A stretch of DNA of 64,000 bases from Piper betle. Lineage: Eukaryota > Streptophyta > Magnoliopsida > Piperales > Piperaceae. The position numbers and the translations under genes were made by a program. Location: the NCBI GenBank assembly GCA_033002965.1, contig JAURVB010002601.1, positions 1-64,000 of the forward strand. The letters are read 5' to 3'. The notes beneath the pieces were generated by a model. That model was given only the letters and a program-made list of their open reading frames with translations. It made no database searches and had not been told where the DNA came from. This document shows positions 24,049 to 35,449 of the stretch, piece by piece (the first letter of the stretch is position 1; each line of letters starts with the position of its first letter).

Positions 24049-25424
24049 AGAATTTTTATTTAACTTAGTTAAAAGTCAGACACTTAAATTAATATATGCA
24101 GGTTAGTTTAACAAATTGGATGGTTGATAGTGAAGGATTGCGACAGTGGAAGAGATTGCATCAAGATTATGGAACACATATATAGTTTAACATTGTGGAA
24201 TTGGATCATAGATATTATAATTATATTATCAACCTGAAAAGCAGTGTTTAGGATAGTTATAACAGCCAATAATTTTGCTTATTCTTCACTTTTAGAAGGA
24301 AAAGTATACGCAGGGCTGAAATAGGTTTTAGTCAAATCAAGACTTTGCATCGGCCGTATGAAATTTTTAACTAACATAACAATTTTTTAGTAACACAATA
24401 TTAATCACTGTAGAAGCTGATTACATATCGACTGATAATACAGTGTTGACAAATAAGCTTAAATCGATGTCATCTATATAATTAAGAAGTGCCACAATTG
24501 TGTTATTTTAGATTTTGTATGTAATTCTAGAATGCTTTTGTGTTTAAGTGTGTAGAAGACATGTGATCGTTCATGGCTAGAAGGTTTAAGAGATGTCTTC
24601 AATAAAAAAAGTCATGTAAAAGACTGTGGAATTGGAATATAACTAAGCCATTCAGTACATATGTAAAGTTGAAGTTCCCCTGTGGTAATTTACTAGTTGG
24701 TCCTATGGTTCTGTAATTATAATTTAGCAAATTACTCCATGTGTAAGCTAGCTGTATCATTGTATTAAATTGTTCTCATATAAAAACTATTTATTTTGTT
24801 GTTGCTCAATAGTCCTTAATTTACCCCAACAAATAGTATCACCAACCCAATAAAGTGGTATAAGAGCCTCCAACAATACGTACCATATGTACTCTAGATT
24901 TCCCTGTTTTAATTTATTGTGTATTTATATTTTGATTATTAATTAAATTGGAAAAAAATAAGTGGAGGATTAGTATGATCATTCTGAATGCAAATAGCTT
25001 GTAGTTTTTGATTTTATGTTTTTTAAGCTCAGTCTAATGATATTTTTTAGGAATGTTTTTGACAAGTACTCATAGAGAATTGAGGCAGTCATCTCTGTAA
25101 AAATATTAAAATCAAGTGTAACGTTTATAACTACCTCAAAATCTCTAAAAATTATTAAAAACCTTTTTAGAAAGTATCATTAGCCTAATATAATGATGAT
25201 TTAGCTTTTGAAAATGTGGGCAATAGCTACACCTCATTTATTTTGTGTTTTTCCACCGCATCTTTTAGGTTCATTTCCTTTGCTCTCTTGTGATAAAAAT
25301 ATCGTTAATTTTATAATTATATATTCCCATCATAATTGGAGTTTTGAAGAGTACTTTTTCTGTGGCTCTAAATATAAATCTAACACTTCATTGCTATAGG
25401 TATTACTTAATATATATAATAGCC

Positions 25425-25425
<1 letters not shown>
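24049..25425. other. Intergenic DNA with possible retroelement remnant
   Basis: The phrase gtggtataagagcc at about 24852-24865 resembles the copia primer site tggtatcagagcc. The preceding bases could be the end of an old LTR, but I found no matching second LTR or coding part. The rest is AT-rich without features. Confidence 0.3.

Positions 25426-25426
<1 letters not shown>

Positions 25427-25469
<43 letters not shown>
25427..25469. repeat. (TA)n microsatellite
   Basis: A TA run directly abuts the left end of the inverted-repeat element at 25471. Confidence 0.95.
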
Positions 25470-25470
<1 letters not shown>

Positions 25471-25820
25471 CCTGAGGCAAAAAATGTTATGTCCCAAATT
25501 TTAATTTGGACCGTTTGATTATAAAAATGGCCCCAATTTATTATTTTTTTAAAAACTAAACTTCCTTCAATGACTCAGGCGGCGGAGTTGCGGGTAGAAG
25601 GGTCGAGGCAGGGAGTGGCAATAGCAGAGGGAAGGTGGGGTCAATGGGGAGTGGTGAGGAGGGGCGTTTGCGGCGGGTTGGCTGGCACGGCAGGATGGCG
25701 GCTGCTAGCATTATTGGGGTAAGCTTACTTATTTTTTAGAAAACAATAAATTTAGGTTGTCAATATAATTGAACGGCCCGGATCAAATTTTAGGGTAGGA
25801 AAAATTTTCTGCCCTGAGCT
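25471..25820. mobile_element. Non-autonomous inverted-repeat element, family M, copy 1
   Basis: The left 55 bases (cctgaggcaaaaaatgttat onward, with ttaatttggaccgtttgatt) and the reverse complement of the right 55 bases (cctcagggcagaaaattttt onward, with gatccgggccgttcaattat) are imperfect inverted repeats. The 240-bp core is GC-rich (ggcggcggag, gtggcaatagcag) in an AT-rich setting. Size and layout fit a MITE or Mutator-like derivative. Confidence 0.6.
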
Positions 25821-25849
25821 GAGAATTTTACCAGTATACGAGAGCATTT

Positions 25850-26115
25850 ATATATTATGAGATACAACTCATTTAGCTCATATGGGTTATTCTTTTTATT
25901 TGGAACAAATTAGTGGGTCTTAGTATTCAAAATTCACATAAATAAACATAAAAATAAATAATAAGTGTATTTATAATTTTTAATTCTATGTAATAAATTT
26001 AATTTTTTCATCTTCATTATCAAAGTAATTATAATAAAATTAATTTTAAAATATCTTTAAATTAGTGCACTTTTTAAAAATCTAATAATACGTTATATTA
26101 ATGTCAAAACAAGAT
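25850..26115. repeat. Dispersed AT-rich repeat family 2, copy 2
   Basis: The same ordered blocks as at 21275-21560 are seen, including tatattatgagatacaactc and aaataaataataagtgtatt. Confidence 0.6.
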
Positions 26116-26285
26116 AAAATTTTATCAACCTCCTGCTTAAGCACTCTACTTCTATACATATTTATAAATTTTATAATGTGTGACCCACCCAAATGTTCAG
26201 TTTATTTAAACTAAATGAGGTGTAGCTTTCTTTAATTTTTTCTTAATAGAAATATATAACCCAGATGGATAAAAATATTTCATTA

Positions 26286-26289
<4 letters not shown>

Positions 26290-26332
<43 letters not shown>
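26290..26332. repeat. (TA)n microsatellite
   Basis: A pure AT dinucleotide run. Confidence 0.95.
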
Positions 26333-26336
<4 letters not shown>

Positions 26337-26639
26337 TGATCAGTGTTATCTCTATAAAAATTATCCTATCTAGTTGTTAAAAGGAAAAGCATCTACTTAA
26401 CAGTTAACATGTCATCAGCTATACATCGATCATTTAGTTTCCCTATTAAATTAAGCAAGCCAGCTATATATTATAACAAATAAAATGATTCGTTTATCTG
26501 TTTTATTGATCATTTGTAAATCATCCAATTATAAAAACATAATTTGTCGAGCTAATATATATGTTTCATCATATATTTAATAAATTGTTCAGATATGCCA
26601 ATAAATTAAAATATTTCACTTATTATAATATTTAAGGCA

Positions 26640-27095
26640 ATTAATTTAAAGCTCGAATAAACTCGATTTTACTTGATACTAGACTTAAAAAAACTGGACT
26701 CGAAGCTTAACTCGATATTAAACAAGTGTGGCATAATCTTGTACTTACACAACTCGGCTCAATTCGAAGCTTGATAATTTATATAAGGAATAAGATTTTT
26801 AATATATTTATTTTAAATTTATTTATATAAATATAATCAAATTATAAAATATCATTATGTGTTATCAAATTTAAATAAATTTATTCATGATTAAATTATC
26901 TTTTATGCATAATTATGGCAAACTTGAAATATTTTAATTATAAATTAAATTTTGATATGAATTATACGAAAAAAATAAAATTAATAAATACGAATTAAGC
27001 TAGCTTAAATTTGAATTGACTTGAATACTTTTTAACTCGGCTCGAACTCGGAATCAAATGAGTTGAGCTCAATTCATCTCGCCGGATGAACACCC
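26640..27095. repeat. GCTCG-rich dispersed repeat, copy 2
   Basis: Phrases such as aaagctcgaataaactcgat and ctcggctcgaactcgg lead into a right end reading gatgaacacccctacc, comparable with the right end of copy 1. The interior is AT-rich and open to no coding. Confidence 0.55.
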
Positions 27096-28374
27096 CTACC
27101 AATTTTATTGGCATCTTCTATTGATTTTATCCACTATACAAAAATCATTTAATTACCCAAATTCAATTTATAGAGTTATTATTTTTAATATAACGTATAT
27201 TATTCACATACAAACTCACACACATAGATAAATTTATATCTTGGTTTATCGACTACCTACAAAAATCATGAACATCTCATTTTAGATATTAACAGTATTT
27301 AATTTGTGGCCCTTTCAGGTAAGAAAGGAGCATGCCCTGATAATGAATACTAAAATCAACGTTCGATCAAATATAAACGACAGATCACAGACTCAGGTTT
27401 CATCCCTTCCCGTATTTAATAGTACATATATATTATAGTCAAGACAGTGCATGCCCAGCCATGCATATACAACTAACAACATGACCAACAACCACAAACT
27501 TTACAAGACACGAATTATTCCCCAGAAAACGAAAGTGAAAACGAAACGAAGCCAAGAAGAAGAAGAAGAAAGAGAGTGAAGAGCAATCACTGCTCAAAAG
27601 ACAACTCACGTGTGCATGGATGGGTTTTGCCTTCTCTTCATGTCTGTTCCTTATCAGCCATTAATGGCCTGCTTATCCTCTTCCATGGAAACTTGATGCT
27701 GAGCTTCTTCTTCTTGGGTCCATTCTATTTTCCATGCAAGAGTCCGGATGGATTGGGCTGGCATGCGTCTGCACGCACGATTCAACCTGTCAATTTGTTC
27801 GGCAAAAGCTGTGGTTGATGGGTGTTTGTTATGGGGACATACTTTGTACTGTACTAGCTGGCTTGATGTGTAGTATGGGAGCCTTGTAAAGGCATGAATT
27901 AGTTAGTTCTACTGGTTTTCTACATGTATGCATGCATGATTTTTGATCTGTACTGCTTATTGATTTATGCATGTTGTAATGCTGGAGCAACATATACGTA
28001 CACAAATTATCAGAAGTTATTGACATATAGTTTTTTGTTATATTATTGTAGGTATGCATTGGTATGCCAAGTTTGAAAGGTAGTTCTAACTTTTATAGAG
28101 TCCCGCTGCACACCTCTTATAGAATATTGTATGTGATATAAAATGAGGATAAATTAGAGTAATATATGTACGCTACATATCATAAATTGGCTTGAGCGTT
28201 GGCTAAGTTTTGTCGGTAATGATATCCGCCTATTAGTTTATATCAAATTTGCATCGTATCCTCACTTTTGGTTCTTTTTTACGCCAAAAATTTGCCCAAT
28301 CATTTCCACCACTTGGTTTCTCAAGTTAAATTCCATGAATAGGTCTTTAATAATAGAATATATAATTGACTCAC
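27096..28374. other. Intergenic DNA with transcript-like stretch, unrecognised
   Basis: Around 27540-27840 a GA-rich leader (aagaagaagaagaaagaga) is followed by balanced-composition sequence with an 80-codon frame that lacks an ATG at its start. I do not recognise a protein, and a check against common plant microRNA sequences by eye gave no match. The rest is plain AT-rich DNA. Confidence 0.3.
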
Positions 28375-28625
28375 TGAGTTAAGTAAATAAATAAAATATA
28401 TTATTTTTCTTTTTTATTTAGATAAATAAATAATTTAAAGTAATGAAAATTATTTATTTATAATCAATTTCAAAGAGAGCCATATGTGCTAATTCCATAT
28501 AACCTGATTTTTTTGTTTGATTGAAAAAATAATATAAATGACTCCACATCAACTATACTCTCTAACATGTCAAAGTTGAGTTCGAGCTTCGAGTTTTTAA
28601 ATTACTACTTCATCCAATAATAGTT
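28375..28625. repeat. Dispersed AT-rich repeat, copy 2
   Basis: It aligns with 30095-30370 and 14690-14950 through taatttaaagtaatgaaaat, gctaattccatataac, ataatataaatgactc and cgagtttttaaatta. Confidence 0.6.
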
Positions 28626-29284
28626 TGTCGACAAATGTCAATAAGTAGAGCATTGTCCACAATATAGCCTAAGTGAAAGTTACTAGCTGATGAGATTATT
28701 AGAACACGAATTTTATTTTGTTATTTTAGCCATGATTAATGTCTACATATTAAATATTATCAAGTCAGAGGTGATCTTCAAATGATTTAATTGGTTCACT
28801 AAAAAAGAAAAGAAAAAAATGCAATTATATATATTTGAACTACAATTAAGTCTTAATTAATGGAACAACTAAATTCATAATGGTAGTTTGACCCATGTAA
28901 ATGCATGAGGTCCAAAAGCTCATGAACAAACATCCTGACAAGAGGACATGTGCAAGTATGAAAGCAACATGGATAAAAAGGTGGTTGCAATAGTTGTAGT
29001 ATGCTTGTCTATCCATCCTAAGCCATGCTACATACATAATCAATAGGAAGCCAAGTCAATAAATTTGGTAGCGACACTTATCTACACATGAAATTGAAGG
29101 TATAGACAATTGGACAGGCTTAGAGCGTGTGGTCCTGTCCTTTGGCCCCAAAACAATTCAAGTCCATTCCTCATTTTTGGCCCATATTTAGTCTCTCACT
29201 TTTTTTTGCATGTAAGAGGTTTAAATAAGGCTCTTGGACTCGGGGAGACGTGGGACCCTTGCCTAGCTCATCCACATATATACG
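28626..29284. other. Intergenic DNA
   Basis: No gene or bounded element recognised. Confidence 0.5.
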
Positions 29285-29715
29285 AAAAGCTTTATCTCAA
29301 TTATTTTTTTCCTAATTTTAATTTGGGTTGTTTGATTATAAAAAGGTAATCTAAATTTTATAAAATAAAAAAAGGTTCCCCACCTTTAAGCATTGCCAGC
29401 AGCAAAGTTTTGGCCAAAAGCCTACAAGGCATGGCCGAAAAATGGTCGGAGGCTTTTTTTTTTTTTCTTATACAAAAAAGGCGCGACCAAGCCATGGTTG
29501 GTCAAATTTGACCGGTCGTCACATAAGGCCGCACGACTAGATCTAGCCTAAGGGCGGCCAAGTTCAGCCACCCACAGGTCTGCCCCACATGGTTTTGAAA
29601 GTTTGATTATTTTTAGGATTTTTTATTCTTTTATTTTTTTGAAAGTAATCAATTTGGGCCTTCCAGAGTAAAGTTTGAGGCATAAAACTCTTTTTACCCC
29701 TGATTCACCCAATCG
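29285..29715. mobile_element. Non-autonomous inverted-repeat element, family M, copy 2
   Basis: The left end shares cctaattttaatttgggttgt and tttgattataaaaagg with the copy at 25471. The right end, read in reverse, gives ttatgcctcaaactttactc then ggcccaaattgattac, a matching imperfect inverted repeat. The core is GC-rich with gcggccaagttcagccaccc-type phrases, comparable in style with the element at 20480. Confidence 0.5.
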
Positions 29716-30094
29716 CATCTCAAGATCTATTTAATATATAATATGAGTTATCTGCAGGCACCTTATAGTATTAATCACCACTAAATTGATCTCGAGATAC
29801 AAAATACACATTTCGAGATCTAACCAAAACATGTACGAGCTACCTGCTTGCAGCTCATACTAGACTTGTTCTATGTGTGTGTGTGCAACAAGACAAGTTT
29901 TTTCATTTTTTTATTTTATATTTATTTCTTATTTTTTTAACCCTAAAAACTCATATTTTTTATGCTTAAGTCAATTTATATCCTGTCTAAGTCAAGTATC
30001 ACATTTCTTTTACACTAAACTTGCTAACTTAACTCCACTCTATTTATTGAGTGAAATTTTATGAATAATTATCTTGGGAAATATTTTATGATCG

Positions 30095-30370
30095 ACTCTC
30101 CAGTCAAGTAATATTAAAGGTTATAAAATATTTTACTTTTCTTTTGATTTAGCTAAATTTATAATTCAAAGTAATGCAAATTATATATTTATTAATTATA
30201 AATATCAAAAGAATAATATACGCTAATTTCATATAATATTTTTTACTTAATTTTAAAAATAGTAAAATGACTCGAGTTGGCTTAGAATTGAGTCTGAATG
30301 GACGGCTTCACTCCATGATATGCCGAGTCGAATTTAAGTCACTAGTTTTTAAACTATAATTTGTACATGA
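30095..30370. repeat. Dispersed AT-rich repeat, copy 3
   Basis: It shares attcaaagtaatgcaaatta, acgctaatttcatataatat and ccgagtcgaatttaagtcac with the copies at 28375 and 14690. Confidence 0.6.
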
Positions 30371-31690
30371 ACATGCCACTGCATGAAAAAAAAAAGATTT
30401 GTCACTAGAATTATTTGTAAGTAATTATCTTTACGTGAGTATTTTGTCATGAAAAAACTGCCAGACTCGTGCATTACTCATTGGTCCATGTGTACGAGAT
30501 GGTGGCGAAGGCCAATCCACCTCTGACCAAATAAATTATAAAACTTAATATTAAATTTACTTTATCATTATTATGAATAAACATAAGAAACCATTTTTAT
30601 AATCATATTATGTAGTTAAGCGCTGTACTCTTAATTTATCATTTCAATCTTTCTTCCTATAATTCCGGTGTTTCAACCAATTTCTCATTATATATATTCT
30701 TTTGTGATTAGTTTAGTTTTTCCTTATAATTTTACCAATAGGTAGAACAACTAATTCAATGCATATTTATCTGCAATTATGTAGATGATCATGAAGTTGT
30801 ATCTTCATTTGTAAGTTCAATCAAAGTTCAAACCTACCAAGGGTGGACTGCTGCTCTTCTGGTCTGGTATGGCTGCTATGCTCTTTTTTTTGTTGAAAAC
30901 CTACAGATTTATTCACCAACTAAGCCATAATAACACTTACACATAACTTGTAAAAGGACCATGTAGGTTAAACCAGGTGAATAAAAGTTGACACTAAAGA
31001 TTCTCCCCAAATTATCCCTGCAGAACATTAAGCTACATATATGAATACTCAACACAAGCACAGTAAGAAAATTTTCATCTATCAAGCAGAGTAAAATAGG
31101 AGGATATATTGCGTAAAAGCAACTTCCGACACAAGCGCTCCCCAAAGAACACTCCACCAAAAACTTGGAAAACATGGTTGTTAAAAACCGGAGACAAACT
31201 CTCGATTGCAGTGAAAATGGTCTCTTATATGGGGTTAAAAGCAAAGAAACTCCTAACCGAAAGGGGAGGAGCGAAGAACTCGATGGATGAAACGTTGTAT
31301 GCAATAAGCTTGTACCAAGATTCACCCCCGCAAAAAGATGTCAAAAGAGAAGGGTCTGTCGAGATCATGAATTGTTTATACATTAATTGCACCTATTATT
31401 GCAGCTTTAAAAATATGCGTTTAATTTTGAACGAAGTTAATTTGGAAATTCTTTAAGATAAAAAATTATACATATATTAATTCACTTAAAACAATATAAA
31501 TAATAAGTTGACTTAGTATGAGTTCATTAAGTAGCCGAACCTCAACTTGAGAGGAATCCGGTTTACAAAATATGACACCATCCACCGTCCTAATTATTCA
31601 ACCACTGCTTTTTGAGACCATATTTTTCCTTTAATATAAACAAACCCCTTGATCTAATTAATTAGGTCAAAAATAAAGGCTGACCCGGCC
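30371..31690. other. Intergenic DNA with an unrecognised 138-codon frame
   Basis: A minus-strand open frame at 30909-31325 is rich in Leu, Phe and Cys. A plus-strand frame (115 codons) overlaps it at 31109-31456. Neither shows a motif I know, and their overlap argues that at most one is real. It may be a decayed element. The rest is AT-rich. Confidence 0.35.
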
Positions 31691-31734
31691 CCAAGACCCG
31701 ACCAAATTCCCATGGCACCCATCACCGGCCATGG

Positions 31735-32052
31735 CCCATGTCCCATGTCCCCATCTTCAATAACGTGGCCACCACCTTCATCACATGCCCAGCCAACTCG
31801 ATCCGACGGCTCTCGTCGTCCCATTTCTCCCATCAGAACCGTCCGATCTCGCTGTCCAACCCCTGCCCCCCAAATGTGGGGCAATCCCCTCAAAAGTGAG
31901 ACTCATGTGACCGACAGCCCACACCTGTCCATGTCCCTACCCTCCATTCATACACTATTCATATATCTTTCTTCTCCACCTTCGTTGTTGTTATACATAT
32001 TTTTCATAGAAGCGGAGAAGACGGAGTAACACGTTTAGCGTGAAAATTTATC
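31735..32052 (+). promoter_or_regulatory. Proximal promoter and leader of the second Aux/IAA gene
   Basis: Within 150 bases of the start lie ccgaca (31911-31916, the complement of the strong ARF site TGTCGG) and two TGTCC cores (31926-31930, 31932-31936). Further TGTCC cores lie near 31740-31750 and 31850. The AT-rich stretch ttcatatatctttc near 31957 could serve as a TATA region. Auxin control is expected for this family, and the spacing of these sites supports but does not prove it. Confidence 0.45.
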
Positions 32053-32890
32053 ATGGGGAGCAAGATGGATCTCAAGGCGACCGAGCTGACTCTAGGGCTT
32101 CCAGGAGGGGATTCGGCGGAGCCCAGGGGCAGCAAGAGGATGGCGGAGGCGGCGGAGGACGCCGGAGCTAAGACAGGCAGGGAGGCGCCGGTAAAGTAAG
32201 TTTGATTAAGTATATAACATGTTATTGATCCGAGAATAATACTAGTGTGATTGTTGAATAATAATGGAGGTGATGTGTGTTGTTTTGGCAGGGCTCAGGT
32301 TGTGGGCTGGCCGCCAGTCCGGTCTTTCCGGCGGAACGCCGTCATGGCCAACAAGACTGCGGCCGAGATGGAGTCCGGCGGAGGGATGTATGTGAAGGTG
32401 AGCATGGATGGTGCTCCTTATTTGAGGAAGATTGACCTCAAGGCCTACCAAGGCTACAAAGAGCTTCTTGGTGCCTTGGAAAACATATTCAAGTGCTTTA
32501 ACCTAGGTAACAAACGATTTTAATATAAAAGTTTGTCTATAATTTGTGTTTCTTGATTAATAAAATCATTATAATAGATCTAAGAATGTTTCTAAACTAT
32601 TATTGGTGAATTTTCAGGTGAGCTTCCGGGGAAGGAAAGCAGCAACAAATCAGAGTATGCTGTGACATATGAAGATAAAGATGGAGACTGGATGTTGGCT
32701 GGTGATGTTCCCTTTGAGTAAGTTCCTCATCTCTATTCTCTAGATCTACATCCATCCTTGTTTTTCTCTCTTCTTGTGCAAATATTAATCATTTTTTTGG
32801 TTATGTATGTGCAGGATGTTCATCTCCTCATGCAAGAGGTTGAGAATAATGAAGGGATCAGAGGCCAGAGGACTTGGATCTACCTTGTAA
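32053..32890 (+). CDS. Aux/IAA transcriptional repressor, IAA1/2/3/4 type
   Basis: There are four exons at 32053-32195, 32292-32506, 32618-32717 and 32815-32890. The introns are short (96-111 bp), GT-AG and in phase, giving 177 residues. The short N-terminus goes straight into domain I with the EAR motif (TELTLGLPG, residues about 10-18). Then come a basic GSKRM stretch and the degron [14 protein letters not shown]. The PB1 domain shows [20 protein letters not shown] and [16 protein letters not shown], ending in RGLGSTL. Short size and the bare N-terminus place it with the IAA1-4 group. The protein should repress ARFs in the nucleus and be removed by TIR1/AFB when auxin rises. It is divergent from the first Aux/IAA gene, 13.8 kb away. 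It appears intact. Confidence 0.95.
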
Positions 32891-33200
32891 GACCTCAGAG
32901 ATTTCATAATCATATGCATGAAGTTGGAAGCACCTCAAGTTGGAAAACGAAAAAAACAGATGGAAGATCTAATTAAACATGCATGGAACATTCATTCACA
33001 TTAGATAAAAGTGGTTTGCTGTTATATAGCTTGCATGGTTTTATATGTCATAGGCAAAATACCCTTCTGATATGTACATGAACAGGTTTATTAGTGTTAG
33101 ATGGCCAGCCGCTTCAGCTTGGTTTTGTAATTGGATGTCCCTTAATTTTTTATGTTCCTTCCTTGTAATAAGATTGTGTATGGAAACCCATGTGGAGATT
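32891..33200 (+). other. 3' untranslated region of the second Aux/IAA gene
   Basis: T-rich sequence after the stop carries ttgtaataagattgtg near 33165, with an AATAAG polyadenylation-like signal. The exact cleavage site is not visible. Confidence 0.4.
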
Positions 33201-35090
33201 ATAATTTTAATCAACTGTATAAAAGAGAAATTTTACATGTAATTATCCAAAAAAATTTTCAAATACCGTTTTTATATTTCTAGTATTTTGTTCACAAATA
33301 GTGAGGCATCAACTTCACAACACCCCAGAATAAAATAAACTCAAACTGAAATCCTAAATGATAACTTTTTTTGGGTGTTGGACATAGAAAGGACTTATTT
33401 GAGTAATAGTGATATTTAATTAAAAAAATCCAATAAAATTCATATATTATGGAAAATTATACATTCAGGTAAAAATTTCCAAGAAGTGCAGTCTCTGAGT
33501 CCAAAATTATTTTATTAAAAAAATGAACTAACACTTGATTTTAACAGACATGTTGCACCCAACTTTATATTTTCATTAATTCAGGGACCACTATACAGAA
33601 GCATATATTCCTAAAAGATGCCTCATGTCTTCTGTTAATATATCATGTGGGCCTTAAATCATGGACATTGCAAGGGCCACATAAATCAATCACAACAATT
33701 GATTCATAAACATGAAAAGAATATGTATTCATCAAAATTGTCGGCAAAGACTTACCCAATTACACTCATAACGTCAACAATAAACAAATGCCCAAAACTT
33801 CCTCCTCTAATTTTAGTTGATATCAGTTAATACACGTGGATACTACTATGTCCACGCAAATTAACGAGCCCTTAAATTAGAAAGATGGCTGGATAACAAA
33901 AGAAACCTTGTCCGATTAAAAAAATAATATTCACATGCGATCTTAAGGGGTGGCAAGATCTCTTCTTAGGTGATATAGAAATGTTAAGCACTACTTGATT
34001 CTAAGTTATCTAACATATGCTTGTCGTAGTAATTTAACTTGAAATTCTTTTAGAAACGTCTGTTACAGACGCCCTTAGGCCTGATTGTTGATGATAGAGA
34101 TCATCAATGGTCAAGCCAATGGTGTCTCCATGGGCGTATGTAGTAGGCGTTTCCAAGTCCTGCTCATTTAACTTAGGTAAGCAAGTAGCTTACCAGTGCC
34201 CTATCTAGGTTTCCCCACACCTTCGCTAATTAGTAAGAATACATGAATGATCAATATTAGAATCCTTCAATCTTTTACTTCAATTGAATCTTTCATCTTA
34301 GCCATCCATATAATCCGATAATGTTAGCCTAAGTAGAGGCGCCCTCATGCTACTTTTGTCATAAAATATACACATCTTTATCACCTTTTACACTTTATCC
34401 CAACTAAGCCACAAAAAGAAGAAGAAGAAGAAAAAAAAAATCCTAAGCTACGCCCCAGGCAATAACAATTTCTATGTCAACTAATCGATCGACTCTTTGT
34501 GACAAAATATTAATACTTTTTTGTTAAACAACAATTTAACTATGGGAAAAGAGGTGAACCCAACAAAAATGTCTCTCTATTTAATTATTTTACATTTAGT
34601 GTCCGTTTGGTTGGCATAAAAAGTGTAAATGCAAAAAAACTATGTAAAATGGAAATATCATGAAATGAAATGACATGAAAGTTTTAAAAATTTCCTCTAG
34701 ATGTTTGGATAATAGAAAATAATATGAAAATGAAGTATTCCTTCCCATTTGCATGTTCATGTGCCTCCCAAAACTTTTCTCATTTTTTTTATTCAAGAAA
34801 ATGTTACTTTGTAAAATTTTTACGTAAATTTATTTTGATCGAAATTATAAAAAAATTCACTAAATTTTAAGATATCTAAACACAAAAAATATTTGTAACT
34901 TCAAAATTTTATATTAATTCGTACAATTTAAGGACAACCAAGGAGACTAGTTTTCATATTTTTTTGTACAATGTAGTACCAGCACACCAAGTAAACCAAC
35001 CTGAAAAAAGTTATTAAGAGAGTAATTAGTTCAAGATATCAGAAGGGAGGGATTGTCCCTAGCAAGCCAGCCTCCTATTTTTTAATTTTA
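33201..35090. other. Intergenic DNA with one possible MITE
   Basis: Around 34600-34890 the left phrase gtgtccgtttggttgg and the right phrase atatctaaacacaaa resemble ends of small plant MITEs. The inverted match is weak. Nothing else recognised. Confidence 0.35.
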
Positions 35091-35091
35091 C

Positions 35092-35418
35092 ATGAGTGTA
35101 GGACATTGTTCATTCATGCACCTTAGGAGTTACCTTGGACATGATAAAAGAGAAGAAAATCTTAACATGGTCTTCAATTCCAAGCATTTGAAGTACAAGA
35201 ACCTGTTGTGCTATGATGGAAAAAATGTTGAATGTCTACCCCAACACTTGAATGTCTGCCCCAACACTGCTGTCTTTCAACGATACCTTAGATGCCGGCT
35301 ATTTATTGGAGGTGTTAGGCAACTGGTCTCGTTCAATACTTCCTACCACCCACCACGTGAGGTAACTCAGAACTTCCTCGTAGATCCGTCAATGTCAAAA
35401 AATGCAAGCCAGCTGTAA
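35092..35418 (+). other. Unrecognised 108-codon open frame
   Basis: An ATG-started frame of 108 codons lies in AT-rich DNA. It contains a tandem repeat at 35230-35268 (atgtctaccccaacac, atgtctgccccaacac). No family is recognised and no flanking exons are evident. It could be a chance frame. Confidence 0.2.
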
Positions 35419-35449
35419 CTACGGTCCAAAAATACTAGCCAATAATAAA

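Noticed and set aside
27540..27840. Possible microRNA precursor
   Set aside because: By-eye comparison with conserved plant microRNA sequences gave no match, and no long hairpin is visible.
31712..32029. 105-codon plus frame before the second Aux/IAA gene
   Set aside because: It lies in promoter/leader DNA, has no motif, and an opposing frame overlaps it.
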